A stretch of DNA of 7,537 bases, from contig JAHWJJ010000216.1 of the NCBI GenBank assembly GCA_019348475.1, positions 1 through 7,537 on the forward strand, written 5' to 3'. The notes under the pieces are model-generated. The model was not told the origin of the DNA. It saw only the letters and a program-made list of their open reading frames with translations, and ran no database searches. Below, one piece after another: positions 1 through 5,890 of this stretch; positions within the stretch are counted from its first letter, which is position 1; the number at the start of each line of letters is the position of its first letter. The translations under genes and the position numbers were made by a program. The stretch is from Gemmatimonadota bacterium (lineage in GTDB: Bacteria > Gemmatimonadota > Gemmatimonadetes > Longimicrobiales > Longimicrobiaceae).

Positions 1-1284
1 GAGGCCGTGGTGCTGGCGGTGGACGACGACCCCGCGGTGCTGCTGGCCGTGCGCGCGGTGCTGCAGCCGCGGGGCGTGCGCGTGGACGCGGTGACGGAGC
101 CGGAGCGCTTCTGGGAGGCGCTGGAGGCGTCCGCGCCCGACGCGGTGCTGCTGGACGTGGACATGCCGGGCGTGAACGGGCTGGAGCTGTGCCGCGTGCT
201 GCGCAACGACCCGCGCTGGAAGTCCGTGTCCGTGGTCTTTCTGACGTCGCGCACCGACCCCGCGACGGTGCAGGAGGTGTTCGCCGCCGGCGCGGATGAC
301 TTCGTGGGCAAGCCGTTCGTGGGGCCGGAGCTGGGCGCGCGCATCCACAACCGGCTGGAGCGGGTGCGCATGCAGCGCGCGCTGGCCGAAACCGACGCGC
401 TGACGGGGGTCCCGAACCGGCGCGGCAGCGAGGAGGTGCTGGAGCGCTTTCTTCGCCTGGCGGCGGAGCAGGGGGACCCGCTGGCGTTCGGGGTGGCGGA
501 CCTGGACGGCTTCAAGGGCGTCAACGACCGCTTCGGCCACGCGGTGGGGGACGCGGTGCTGGCCCGCGTCGCGCGCCTGCTGCAGAAGCGGTTCCGGGCG
601 GAGGACGTGGTGGCGCGCTGGGGCGGGGAGGAATTCGTGGTGGGGATGTACGGGATGGACAAGTCCGACGGCGTGCAGCGGCTGGCCGAGGCGCTGGAGG
701 TGCTGCGCGAGGAGCCGTTCACCGCGCCCGACGGGACCACCTTCCGCGTGACCTGCAGCGCGGGCGTCTCGGAGTTCGATACGGACGGGCGCGACCTGCA
801 GTCGCTGTACCGCGCGGCGGACGCGGCGATGTACGCAGCCAAGCAGGCGGGGCGCGACCGCGTGCTCCCGGCCGGGTGGACGCCCGCGCGGCGCGAAGGC
901 CCGCGGAGCGTCGACGTGCTGGTGGTGGAGGCAGACCCCGCGGCGGCCCGCCTGGTTCAGCACGCGCTGGAGACGCGCGGCCTGCGGCACGAGTGGGTGG
1001 AGGACGGCGAGCGCGCGGTGTCGCTGCTGACCGGTTCCGCGCCGGAGCTGCAGGCGCGCGTGGTGCTGCTGAACACGGACCTGCCGGGGGTGGACGGCCT
1101 GCAAGTGCTCCGGCGGATGGCGCGCGAGCGGATGCTGGACTGCACGCGCGTGATCCTGCTCGGGGGTGAGAGCCAGCAGGCGGAGGTGGCGCGCGCGATG
1201 GAGTTGAGTGCCTTCGACCACGTTCCCAGGCCGTTCAGCGTTCCCGTGCTGCTGCAGCGCATCCGCCGCGCGCTTCGCGTGTGA
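1..1284 (+). CDS. Response-regulator diguanylate cyclase (REC-GGEEF-degenerate REC), 5' end outside window
   Basis: Makes cyclic di-GMP from two GTP in the cytoplasm, presumably under phosphorylation control. Numbering from the GTG at position 7: receiver 1 spans about residues 1-120, with acidic pair D6/D7, phospho-acceptor D50 in LLDVDMPG, T80 and K102 in GKPF, so it looks fully functional. The GGDEF domain spans about 125-290, with the DALTGVPNRR entry motif (130-139), DLDGFKGVND (165-174, metal/substrate residues) and an intact GGEEF active site (206-210). RAED at 197-200 sits at the RxxD inhibitory I-site spacing known from PleD, so product inhibition is expected. A second receiver (about 300-425) has VEAD, LLNTDLPG and PRPF where VDDD, D and KPF are expected, so it is a pseudo-receiver. 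The frame is open to base 1, and receivers normally have residues before this point; known relatives carry further receiver or Hpt domains upstream, so the gene is probably 5'-truncated by the window. No partner kinase is visible. Confidence 0.93.
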   Translation, partial: EAVVLAVDDDPAVLLAVRAVLQPRGVRVDAVTEPERFWEALEASAPDAVLLDVDMPGVNGLELCRVLRNDPRWKSVSVVFLTSRTDPATVQEVFAAGADDFVGKPFVGPELGARIHNRLERVRMQRALAETDALTGVPNRRGSEEVLERFLRLAAEQGDPLAFGVADLDGFKGVNDRFGHAVGDAVLARVARLLQKRFRAEDVVARWGGEEFVVGMYGMDKSDGVQRLAEALEVLREEPFTAPDGTTFRVTCSAGVSEFDTDGRDLQSLYRAADAAMYAAKQAGRDRVLPAGWTPARREGPRSVDVLVVEADPAAARLVQHALETRGLRHEWVEDGERAVSLLTGSAPELQARVVLLNTDLPGVDGLQVLRRMARERMLDCTRVILLGGESQQAEVARAMELSAFDHVPRPFSVPVLLQRIRRALRV

Positions 1285-1307
1285 AGAAATAAAGACTTAT
1301 CGGGCAG

Positions 1308-1404
1308 TCAGCTTCAAAGATGGCCTCACGCGGAGGGCGCGGAGGACGCGGAGAACAGACCTGCCCTTTTCTCTTCTCCGCGACCTCCGCGCCCTCCGCG
1401 TGAG
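1308..1404. repeat. Long inverted repeat (31-bp arms), dispersed GCGGAGG family, copy 1
   Basis: Arms 1325-1355 and 1374-1404 are reverse complements with one mismatch in 31 bp. They begin CTCACGCGGAGGGCGCGGAG and enclose an 18-nt pyrimidine-rich loop. The same arm occurs at 7500-7530 and a divergent hairpin at 5759-5850. The homology with the 7500 copy continues to the left as TCAGCTTC..AGATGG (1308-1323). The hairpin lies about 40 bp after the diguanylate cyclase stop codon and could stop or stabilise its transcript. There is no T-run, so it is not a classical intrinsic terminator. Confidence 0.9.
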
Positions 1405-1453
1405 ATTGGCAGTAGAACTGTCGATGCACAGCAGACCGCGGTAATCGGTTGCA

Positions 1454-1477
1454 CTCCATCGCTCCATCACTCCATCT
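1454..1477. repeat. 8-bp tandem repeat, 3 units (CTCCATCN)
   Basis: Three head-to-tail units, CTCCATCG, CTCCATCA and CTCCATCT, lie between the hairpin repeat and the DUF5916 gene. The unit length matches the 8-bp array directly behind that gene (4031-4070), although the sequence differs. No function is apparent. Confidence 0.8.
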
Positions 1478-1555
1478 CCAGGCGGGAAAGGCTAAGTGCT
1501 TCAGGCGGCACGGGTTGCGCGCGCGCCGGGGCTCGCACGGAGCGGCGGGCGGCGT

Positions 1556-1563
1556 TATCTTTG
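1556..1563 (+). promoter_or_regulatory. Candidate TAnnTTTG-type -7 promoter element for the DUF5916 gene
   Basis: TATCTTTG matches the TAnnTTTG -7 consensus described for Bacteroidota, whose wider FCB group includes Gemmatimonadota. It stands out in otherwise G/C-dominated DNA. Transcription would start near 1568-1571, leaving a leader of about 15-18 nt before the ATG at 1586 and favouring that start over the GTG at 1496. I see no convincing -33 TTG element at the usual distance, so support is partial. Confidence 0.35.
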
Positions 1564-1585
1564 TGCCGACCCGAACCGCTTTGCC

Positions 1586-4030
1586 ATGATGCTGCTTGCC
1601 CTGGCCTGCGCCCTGACCGGCGCCGCGCCCTGCCCGTCTTTCGCCGATTCCATCCCCGCGCGCTCCGTCTACGACGGGGCGCGCGGCGAGCTTGACGCCC
1701 GGATCCCCCGCCTGGACGATCCCGCCGTGCGCGTGGACGGCCGGTTGGACGAAGCCGCCTGGGGGCACGCGGCCGTGCTCACCGGCTTCACCCAGTCCAC
1801 GCCGGCCCAGGGCACCCCCGCCAGCGAGCGGACGGAGGTGCTGGTGTTCTACACGCCGCGCGAGCTGTTCATCGGCATCCGCGCGCACGCGTCGGACCCC
1901 TCCCGCATCCGCAGCACGCTGGCGGAGCGGGACCAGATCACGGCCGACGACCACGTCCGCATCCTGCTGGACACCTTTCACGACCGGCGCCGTGCCTTCG
2001 CCTTCTTCGTCAACCCGCTGGGCATCCAGCAGGACGGCACCTTCGCGGAGGGGGGGAACCGCGGCCCGAACCGCGGCTCGGGGATCAGCTTCAGCCCCGA
2101 CTTCCTGTTCCAGAGCCGGGGCCGGCTGACGGGGGAGGGGTACGAGGTGGAGATCCGGATCCCCCTCAAGTCGCTCAAGTTCCCCGCGGGGGCCGAGCAG
2201 ACCTGGGGGCTGAACGTGGTGCGCGTGATCCCGGCGCGCGGCGCGGAGGAGAGCTGGGCGCCGCGCGCGCGCAACGCGCCGTCGGAGCTGGCGCAGAGCG
2301 GCACGCTGAGCGGAATCCACGGGCTGCGCCCGGGGCGGCTGCTGGAGATCAATCCCACCCTCACCGCCCGGCGCGAGGGCGCCACGGACGAGGCGGGCTT
2401 CCGCCGCGGGCCCGCGGAGCCGGAAGTGGGCGGCAACCTGAAGTACGGCATCACCAGCGAGCTGACGCTGGACGCCACGGTGAACCCCGACTTCAGTACC
2501 GTGGAGGCGGACGCCGACCAGATCACCGTCAACGAGCGGTTCGCCCTTTCCGTTCCCGAAAAGCGCCCCTTCTTTCTGGAGGGGGCGGACCTGTTCTCCA
2601 CGCCCGAGACGCTGGTGTACACGCGCTCCATCGTGGACCCCGCCGCGGGCGCGCGGATCACCGGCAAGCTGGGCCCGCTGAACCTGGCCTGGCTGGGCGC
2701 CGTGGACGACGCGCCGCTGCGGGCGCCCGCCCGCTACGCGCCGCGGGAGGGGCGCGCCGTGGTGCACGTGGGGCGGCTGCGGCGCGACCTGGGGGCGCGC
2801 GGGTCCACGCTGGGCGTGCTGGCCACCAGCCGGCAGGTGGGGCCGGCGTTCAACCGCGTGGGCGCGGTGGACGCCCGCATCCGGCTGGGGGCGATCCACA
2901 CCTTCGGCGCGCTGGCGGGCGCCAGCTGGACGCGCGCATGGGCGCCGGACCCCGCGGGCACGGACTCCGCCGGCGCGCCGGGGCGCCGGGTGGGGGTGGC
3001 GACGGCGGACCGGGCGGGGCACATCGCCCACCTGTTCGCGGACCGCACCTCGCGCCACTGGGGGTGGGTGGCCACCCTGCGCGACGTGCCGCAGGGCTTC
3101 GCGTCGCACACCGGCTTCATCCGGCGGACCGGGGTGACCGACGTTTCGGTCTACAACCGGCTGTCGTGGTTCGGGGCGCGGGGGGCGCGCGTCGAGCGCG
3201 TGGACCTGCGCGGGGGCGGCTCGCGGCTGTACGGCGGGCGCGGCTTCTGGCGGGGGGACGGGGCGCTGGAGGGCTCGGGGGGGATGCGCGTGGAGGCGCA
3301 GCTGCGCGGCAACCACGAGGTGGAGGTGGCGGTTTCGCGCGGGTTCAACACGCTGGACCCCGCGGCGTACGCGGGCTATGCCGTTCCCGCGCCCGCGGGG
3401 GGGATGGAGACGGGTGACGCGCTGGTGGCCCCGGACCGCCGCATGGCCGGGCTGAACGGCGCGTCGCTGCGGCTTCAGTCGGCGTACTTCAAGACGGTGG
3501 AGGGATCGTTCCACGCCGAGGTGCGCGAGGTCCCCCTGTTCGCCGAGGGCACCCGCGGGCGGGAGCGCACGCTACGGGGCTCGCTGGAGCTGCGGCCCAC
3601 CGCGTCGCTGCGGGTGGACGCCGGCGTGCGCCACTCGCTGCTGCACCGCGCCCGGGACGGTTCGCGCTACTCGCGGGCGCTGGTGCCGCGTCTGCGCGCG
3701 GAGTACCAGCTGACGCGCGCGCTGGCCGTCCGCGCGCTGGCGCAGTACGCCGTGGAAGAGGTGGACGTGCTGCGCGCCCCCGACGGCCGCCCCTATCTGC
3801 GCGACGGCGAGCCCTTCCGCGTACGCCGCGGCAACCGCCCCGCCTGGGACCAGCCGCAGCTGAACCCCGTTCGGATGGACGTGCTGCTCAGCTGGCGGCC
3901 GTCCCCCGGCACCATGGCCTTCCTGGGCTACGGCCGCGAAGTGGTGGACGACGAGGCGTTCCGGTTCAACGGCCTGGCGCCGCGCACGGATGGGCTGTTC
4001 TTCAAGGTCAGCTATCTGTTCCGCAATTGA
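1586..4030 (+). CDS. Secreted CBM9-like / DUF5916 protein, predicted outer-membrane beta-barrel
   Basis: Uncharacterised family; probably an envelope protein with a sugar-binding-like N-domain and a C-terminal outer-membrane barrel, substrate unknown. Numbering from the ATG at 1586 (814 aa): a hydrophobic export signal at about 1-20 ending PSFA/DS; a CBM9-like fold at about 40-230, with VDGRLDEAAW (50-59) and the DDHVRILLDTFHDRRRAF block starting at 121; then the DUF5916 region, with its signature LDATVNPDFSTVEAD followed by PEKRPFFLEG (to about 333). The remaining ~480 residues are rich in alternating polar/hydrophobic strands and end in FFKVSYLFRN, typical of this family's barrel terminus. 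Length is normal for the family (about 800-850 aa). Start choice: ATG 1586 (or 1589) directly begins the signal peptide. A GTG at 1496 with a weak GGGAAAGG upstream would add 30 Arg-rich residues; it cannot be excluded, because the short form lacks a positively charged n-region. It appears to be a single-gene unit. Confidence 0.9.
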   Translation: MMLLALACALTGAAPCPSFADSIPARSVYDGARGELDARIPRLDDPAVRVDGRLDEAAWGHAAVLTGFTQSTPAQGTPASERTEVLVFYTPRELFIGIRAHASDPSRIRSTLAERDQITADDHVRILLDTFHDRRRAFAFFVNPLGIQQDGTFAEGGNRGPNRGSGISFSPDFLFQSRGRLTGEGYEVEIRIPLKSLKFPAGAEQTWGLNVVRVIPARGAEESWAPRARNAPSELAQSGTLSGIHGLRPGRLLEINPTLTARREGATDEAGFRRGPAEPEVGGNLKYGITSELTLDATVNPDFSTVEADADQITVNERFALSVPEKRPFFLEGADLFSTPETLVYTRSIVDPAAGARITGKLGPLNLAWLGAVDDAPLRAPARYAPREGRAVVHVGRLRRDLGARGSTLGVLATSRQVGPAFNRVGAVDARIRLGAIHTFGALAGASWTRAWAPDPAGTDSAGAPGRRVGVATADRAGHIAHLFADRTSRHWGWVATLRDVPQGFASHTGFIRRTGVTDVSVYNRLSWFGARGARVERVDLRGGGSRLYGGRGFWRGDGALEGSGGMRVEAQLRGNHEVEVAVSRGFNTLDPAAYAGYAVPAPAGGMETGDALVAPDRRMAGLNGASLRLQSAYFKTVEGSFHAEVREVPLFAEGTRGRERTLRGSLELRPTASLRVDAGVRHSLLHRARDGSRYSRALVPRLRAEYQLTRALAVRALAQYAVEEVDVLRAPDGRPYLRDGEPFRVRRGNRPAWDQPQLNPVRMDVLLSWRPSPGTMAFLGYGREVVDDEAFRFNGLAPRTDGLFFKVSYLFRN

Positions 4031-4070
4031 GGTGAAGGGGTGAAGGGGTGAAGGGGTGAACGGGTGAACG
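4031..4070. repeat. 8-bp tandem repeat, 5 units (GGTGAAGG / GGTGAACG)
   Basis: Three GGTGAAGG units then two GGTGAACG units begin at the first base after the DUF5916 stop codon and are followed by a decayed GGTCGGGT. Identical adjacent units suggest recent slippage expansion, so copy number may vary between strains. It is not a CRISPR array: the units abut and have no spacers. Confidence 0.9.
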
Positions 4071-4094
4071 GGTCGGGTTGATCCCGGGGACCGC

Positions 4095-4211
4095 AGAGTC
4101 TGTCATCCCCAAGGAGGCGCCTGGCGGAACTTCGCGACGGCAGATTGCCTGGCGCGGAGTGAGGAATCTACTCGCCCGATCGGGTGGCCTGCTTCGCACG
4201 CTCGACTCGCA
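4095..4211 (+). repeat. 117-bp dispersed repeat, copy A (inverted relative to 7318-7434)
   Basis: Begins AGAGTCTGTCATCCCCAAGG and ends GCACGCTCGACTCGCA. The reverse complement of 7318-7434 has the same ends, the same 117-bp length and roughly three-quarters identity by eye. The two share a perfect 22-bp core at 4160-4181 and an AAGGAGGCGCC block. The TGTCATTGCGAAGG form of the left end in copy B recalls the GTCATTGCGA-type intergenic repeats seen in many bacterial genomes. Copy A also contains the 10-bp palindrome CCCGATCGGG (4175-4184), absent from copy B. No coding potential. Confidence 0.85.
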
Positions 4212-4299
4212 GTAGCGTGCGTGCGGCCCGCATCAAGGCGCACTCCGCTGAGTCAACCGGCGCTGCGCGCACCATGTGGGATGAAAGCGCAGTTCAACC

Positions 4300-4321
4300 T
4301 CCCCCAGGGCTTTTTGGGGGA
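4300..4321. other. Short G/C stem-loop inside the duplicated module
   Basis: TCCCCCA (4300-4306) pairs with TGGGGGA (4315-4321) around GGGCTTTT. There is no T-run after the stem on either strand, so it is not a standard intrinsic terminator. It sits at the right end of a 49-bp segment (4273-4321) that is missing from the second copy of the module. Confidence 0.5.
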
Positions 4322-4364
4322 AGGTGCGAGCCTCAGCGAGCGGAGGGGGCGCGGCGCGGAGCCG
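4322..4364 (+). repeat. 43-bp direct repeat, copy 1
   Basis: Identical to 4437-4479 except for one C/G difference (CCTCAGC versus CCTGAGC). A separate 16-bp block, CCGGCGCTGCGCGCAC at 4257-4272, matches 4417-4432 with one mismatch, so the duplicated unit is bipartite. In this copy the two blocks are 49 bp apart; in the other they are 4 bp apart. Confidence 0.9.
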
Positions 4365-4436
4365 ACCATGCTGCTGAAAGGCTGTCCGCGCGTCAGGGCT
4401 CTTCCCATTCAGTGATCCGGCCCTGCGCGCACGGGG

Positions 4437-4479
4437 AGGTGCGAGCCTGAGCGAGCGGAGGGGGCGCGGCGCGGAGCCG
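4437..4479 (+). repeat. 43-bp direct repeat, copy 2
   Basis: Second copy of the 4322-4364 sequence, 115 bp downstream, preceded at 4417-4432 by the 16-bp block and only GGGG in place of the 49-bp hairpin-bearing segment of copy 1. It lies about 80 bp downstream of the VOC stop codon (that gene reads leftward), so it could fall in that transcript's 3' end. Confidence 0.9.
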
Positions 4480-4559
4480 GCAGGTGTGCTGGCGCTCCGT
4501 TGCCTTCTGACCGCTGAGAAAGTAGCTGCCTCGGCCATTTCAACGCGGTGCCGCCGCTC

Positions 4560-4925
4560 TCACTGCAGCGGCTCCATCAGCTCGATCCGGTTGCCGAACG
4601 GGTCCGCCACGTACACGCGGTCGTACCCCGGCAGCGGCTCGTCGCGCGTGACGGGGTGGCCGTGCGCCTCGCAGCGGGCGGCGAGCTCCGCCAGCCCCTG
4701 CACCAGCAGTGCCGGGTGCGCCTTGCGCGCCGGACGAAAGTCGTCTTCCACGCCCAGGTGCAGGCTCAGCCCTTCGCCGCCGAACCAGGCGCCGCCGCGC
4801 GCGGCGAGGTTCGCCGGCTTCGGCACTTCTTGCAGCCCCAGCACACCGCAGTAGAACGCGCGCGCCTGGTCCTCGGCCCCGCGGGGCATGGCGAGCTGCA
4901 CGTGGTCCAGTCCGTAGACGCGCAT
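4560..4925 (-). CDS. VOC (vicinal oxygen chelate / glyoxalase-fold) family protein
   Basis: A 121-aa cytoplasmic protein of the VOC superfamily, which includes glyoxalase I, ring-cleaving dioxygenases and antibiotic-binding or -modifying proteins; the exact substrate is not deducible. One betaalphabetabetabeta pair fills the chain, so it would act as a dimer. Seen: LDHVQLAMP at the N-terminus with H8 as a likely metal ligand, ARAFYCGVLGL (21-31), GGAWF then LSLHLGVE with H56, DFRPARKAHPAL (62-73), and the C-terminal DPFGNRIELMEP with E115 as the second-half ligand. H8/H56/E115 fit a metal site, so catalysis is possible. Start: the ATG at 4925 is preceded by GGAGAG with a few bases' spacing and directly begins the conserved domain; upstream in-frame codons (to 5027) look non-coding. 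A TATATG about 40 bp upstream and a TTGACA at 5027-5022 are possible but weak promoter pieces. Divergent from the next gene. Confidence 0.9.
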   Translation of the reverse strand: MRVYGLDHVQLAMPRGAEDQARAFYCGVLGLQEVPKPANLAARGGAWFGGEGLSLHLGVEDDFRPARKAHPALLVQGLAELAARCEAHGHPVTRDEPLPGYDRVYVADPFGNRIELMEPLQ

Positions 4926-5054
4926 CTCTCTCCATCCGGTTGCATGATTCCTGTCCGCCTCCCGCCATATACCGACGGCCGCAAGTCCGCAAGGGATCCT
5001 ACCCTGTGATGGCAGAAAACCTGTCAATCTGACAAAGGAGGACTGGTCCGGCCG

Positions 5055-5102
5055 ATGCAGTCGCGCGCGCGCGTCGCTTTCGCGAATTCACCCTGTGCGT
5101 GA
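5055..5102 (+). CDS. Possible 15-codon leader ORF upstream of the Spy-like gene
   Basis: ATG at 5055 reads MQSRARVAFANSPCA and stops at TGA 5100-5102. An AAAGGAGG lies at 5034-5041, 13 nt before the ATG (longer than ideal). The stop codon abuts the AAGGAGG (5103-5109) of the next gene, so a ribosome terminating here would sit over the next start site, a layout compatible with translational coupling. Too short to judge by codon use; it could be chance. Confidence 0.25.
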   Translation: MQSRARVAFANSPCA

Positions 5103-5109
5103 AAGGAGG
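5103..5109 (+). promoter_or_regulatory. Strong Shine-Dalgarno deciding a GTG start
   Basis: AAGGAGG is a full anti-16S match, with 5 nt to the GTG at 5115. This spacing picks GTG 5115 over the in-frame ATG codons at 5130 and 5136. Confidence 0.8.
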
Positions 5110-5114
5110 AACCC

Positions 5115-5645
5115 GTGAGATCGCGTGCGATGTCGATGATCCTGGCCGCCCTGGCAGCGGCGGCCTGCGCGCCGCCCGCGCCCGCCGGCCAGCCGTCCCC
5201 GATCGCTGAGGCTCCGCCCGTGCGGGCGCTGCTGAGCGAGCGCGAGCGTTTGTCGCTGAGCAGCGAACAGGTGGTGGCGCTGGATTCCCTCTCGCGGGAG
5301 TTCGACGTGGCGGGGCGCGGGATGAGCCGCCGGCTGAGCCTCATCAAGGGCGGGCTGCTGCAGCGGCTGGCGGGTGAGCCGGACCGTCCGCTTGCGCGGG
5401 TGGCCGACAGCCACCGCCGCGCCATCCAGGCGGTGGAGCGGGTGCTGCGCCCCGAGCAGCGTGCGCGGCTGTGCGAGCTTCAGGCGGCGCGGCAGCAGAA
5501 GGAAGCGCTGCGGCAAGACAAGCGCTCGCTCCAGGGCCGAACCCTCGCTTCGTCCCCCCCGGGACGCAGGGCGGCGGAGCGGACGTGGCCGTGGTGCTCG
5601 GGCCACGGGCCGGCGTTCGCCCGAACCGTGCAGGCCCAGAGCTGA
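5115..5645 (+). CDS. Small exported protein, Spy/CpxP-like (LTxxQ-type) candidate
   Basis: A 176-aa protein likely exported to the periplasm. The N-terminus MRSRAMSMILAALAAAAC has a positively charged start, a hydrophobic core and an AAAC that may be a lipobox (C18; Ala rather than Leu at -3, so lipidation is uncertain), followed by a Pro/Ala linker (19-36). The mature part (about 37-140) is charged and helical, with LSSEQ (48-52) and LRPEQ (111-115), two LTxxQ-like motifs at the spacing seen in Spy/CpxP and related periplasmic chaperone or metal-sensing proteins common in high-GC environmental bacteria. The last ~35 residues (from about 140) are Pro/Arg/Trp-rich and do not look like the family, so the real C-terminus may have been altered by a frameshift or recombination. 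Start GTG is fixed by the Shine-Dalgarno. A hairpin overlaps the stop codon. Function is inferred from motifs only. Confidence 0.7.
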   Translation: MRSRAMSMILAALAAAACAPPAPAGQPSPIAEAPPVRALLSERERLSLSSEQVVALDSLSREFDVAGRGMSRRLSLIKGGLLQRLAGEPDRPLARVADSHRRAIQAVERVLRPEQRARLCELQAARQQKEALRQDKRSLQGRTLASSPPGRRAAERTWPWCSGHGPAFARTVQAQS

Positions 5646-5681
5646 TCACGGATCGCCGACGGACGATCCGCGCCGGATCAG
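5642..5681 (+). terminator. Hairpin overlapping the Spy-like gene's stop codon
   Basis: Outer stem CTGATC (5642-5647)/GATCAG (5676-5681) and inner stem CGGATCG (5649-5655)/CGATCCG (5664-5670), both perfect, are separated by a 1/5-nt internal loop; the apical loop is CCGACGGA. The TGA stop (5643-5645) is inside the 5' arm. There is no T-run, so it may be a weak terminator, a 3'-end stabiliser or fortuitous. Confidence 0.4.
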
Positions 5682-5758
5682 CCGTCGCGGACGGGGACGA
5701 GCGAATCCGCCGCCGCGGTGACCGGGGCGCCGTACTTCACGTAGCCCGAACGTAAATT

Positions 5759-5850
5759 TCACGCGGAGGACGCGGAGGAAAGGAGTGAGGACGCGGAGAA
5801 CGGACGGAGGTCTCCGCGTCCTCACTCCCTCCTCAGCGTCCTCGGCGTGA
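5759..5850. repeat. Imperfect inverted repeat of the GCGGAGG family, copy 2, between convergent genes
   Basis: Left arm 5759-5799 (starts TCACGCGGAGGACGCGGAGG) pairs with right arm 5811-5850 (ends GGCGTGA) over about 40 bp with a few mismatches and one 1-bp gap; the loop is 11 nt. The outer and inner ends are the same TCACGCGGAGG and CGCGGAGA words as in the copies at 1325 and 7500. It carries an extra GGAAAGGAGTGAGGAC-like middle segment duplicated in both arms. It lies 40 bp from the stop codon of the leftward exporter gene and about 110 bp from that of the rightward gene, so it could serve as a two-way transcription barrier. Confidence 0.88.
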
Positions 5851-5890
5851 TGCTTTTGGGGGTCTGCACCGAAGACCCGAGGATTTGGGA

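Larger units (their letters stand above)
4031..4559. other. Gene-free repeat cluster between DUF5916 and VOC genes
   Basis: About 530 bp with no credible gene. It contains, in order, the 8-bp array (4031-4070), one copy of a 117-bp dispersed repeat (4095-4211), a duplicated 43-bp module (4322-4364 and 4437-4479) and a short G/C hairpin (4300-4321). Open frames here (for example 4184-4450) run through the repeats, have no Shine-Dalgarno and resemble no family. The last 80 bp before the VOC stop codon show nothing recognisable, including no terminator. Confidence 0.7.

Noticed and set aside
1325..1404. Intrinsic terminator for the diguanylate cyclase gene
   Set aside because: The stem is strong but no T-run follows on either strand and the sequence is a dispersed repeat, so it is recorded as a repeat.
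1235..3514. 759-codon open frame on the minus strand opposite the DUF5916 gene
   Set aside because: It lies antisense to a clearly recognised family, its product is Arg/Pro/Ala/His-rich without domains, and long antisense frames are expected at this GC content.
4031..4070. Possible CRISPR array
   Set aside because: Units of 8 bp abut directly with no spacers and no cas genes nearby.
4184..4538. Several small open frames in the repeat cluster on both strands
   Set aside because: They are built from the duplicated repeat modules, lack Shine-Dalgarno sites and show no protein-like composition.
4926..5027. N-terminal extension of the VOC protein to an upstream start
   Set aside because: The ATG at 4925 has a good Shine-Dalgarno and begins the conserved domain; the extra 34 residues have no family character.
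4996..5027. TTGACA (5027-5022) with TAGGAT (5001-4996) as a minus-strand promoter for the VOC gene
   Set aside because: The spacer is 20 bp, clearly too long for a standard promoter; mentioned only as weak pieces in the gene entry.
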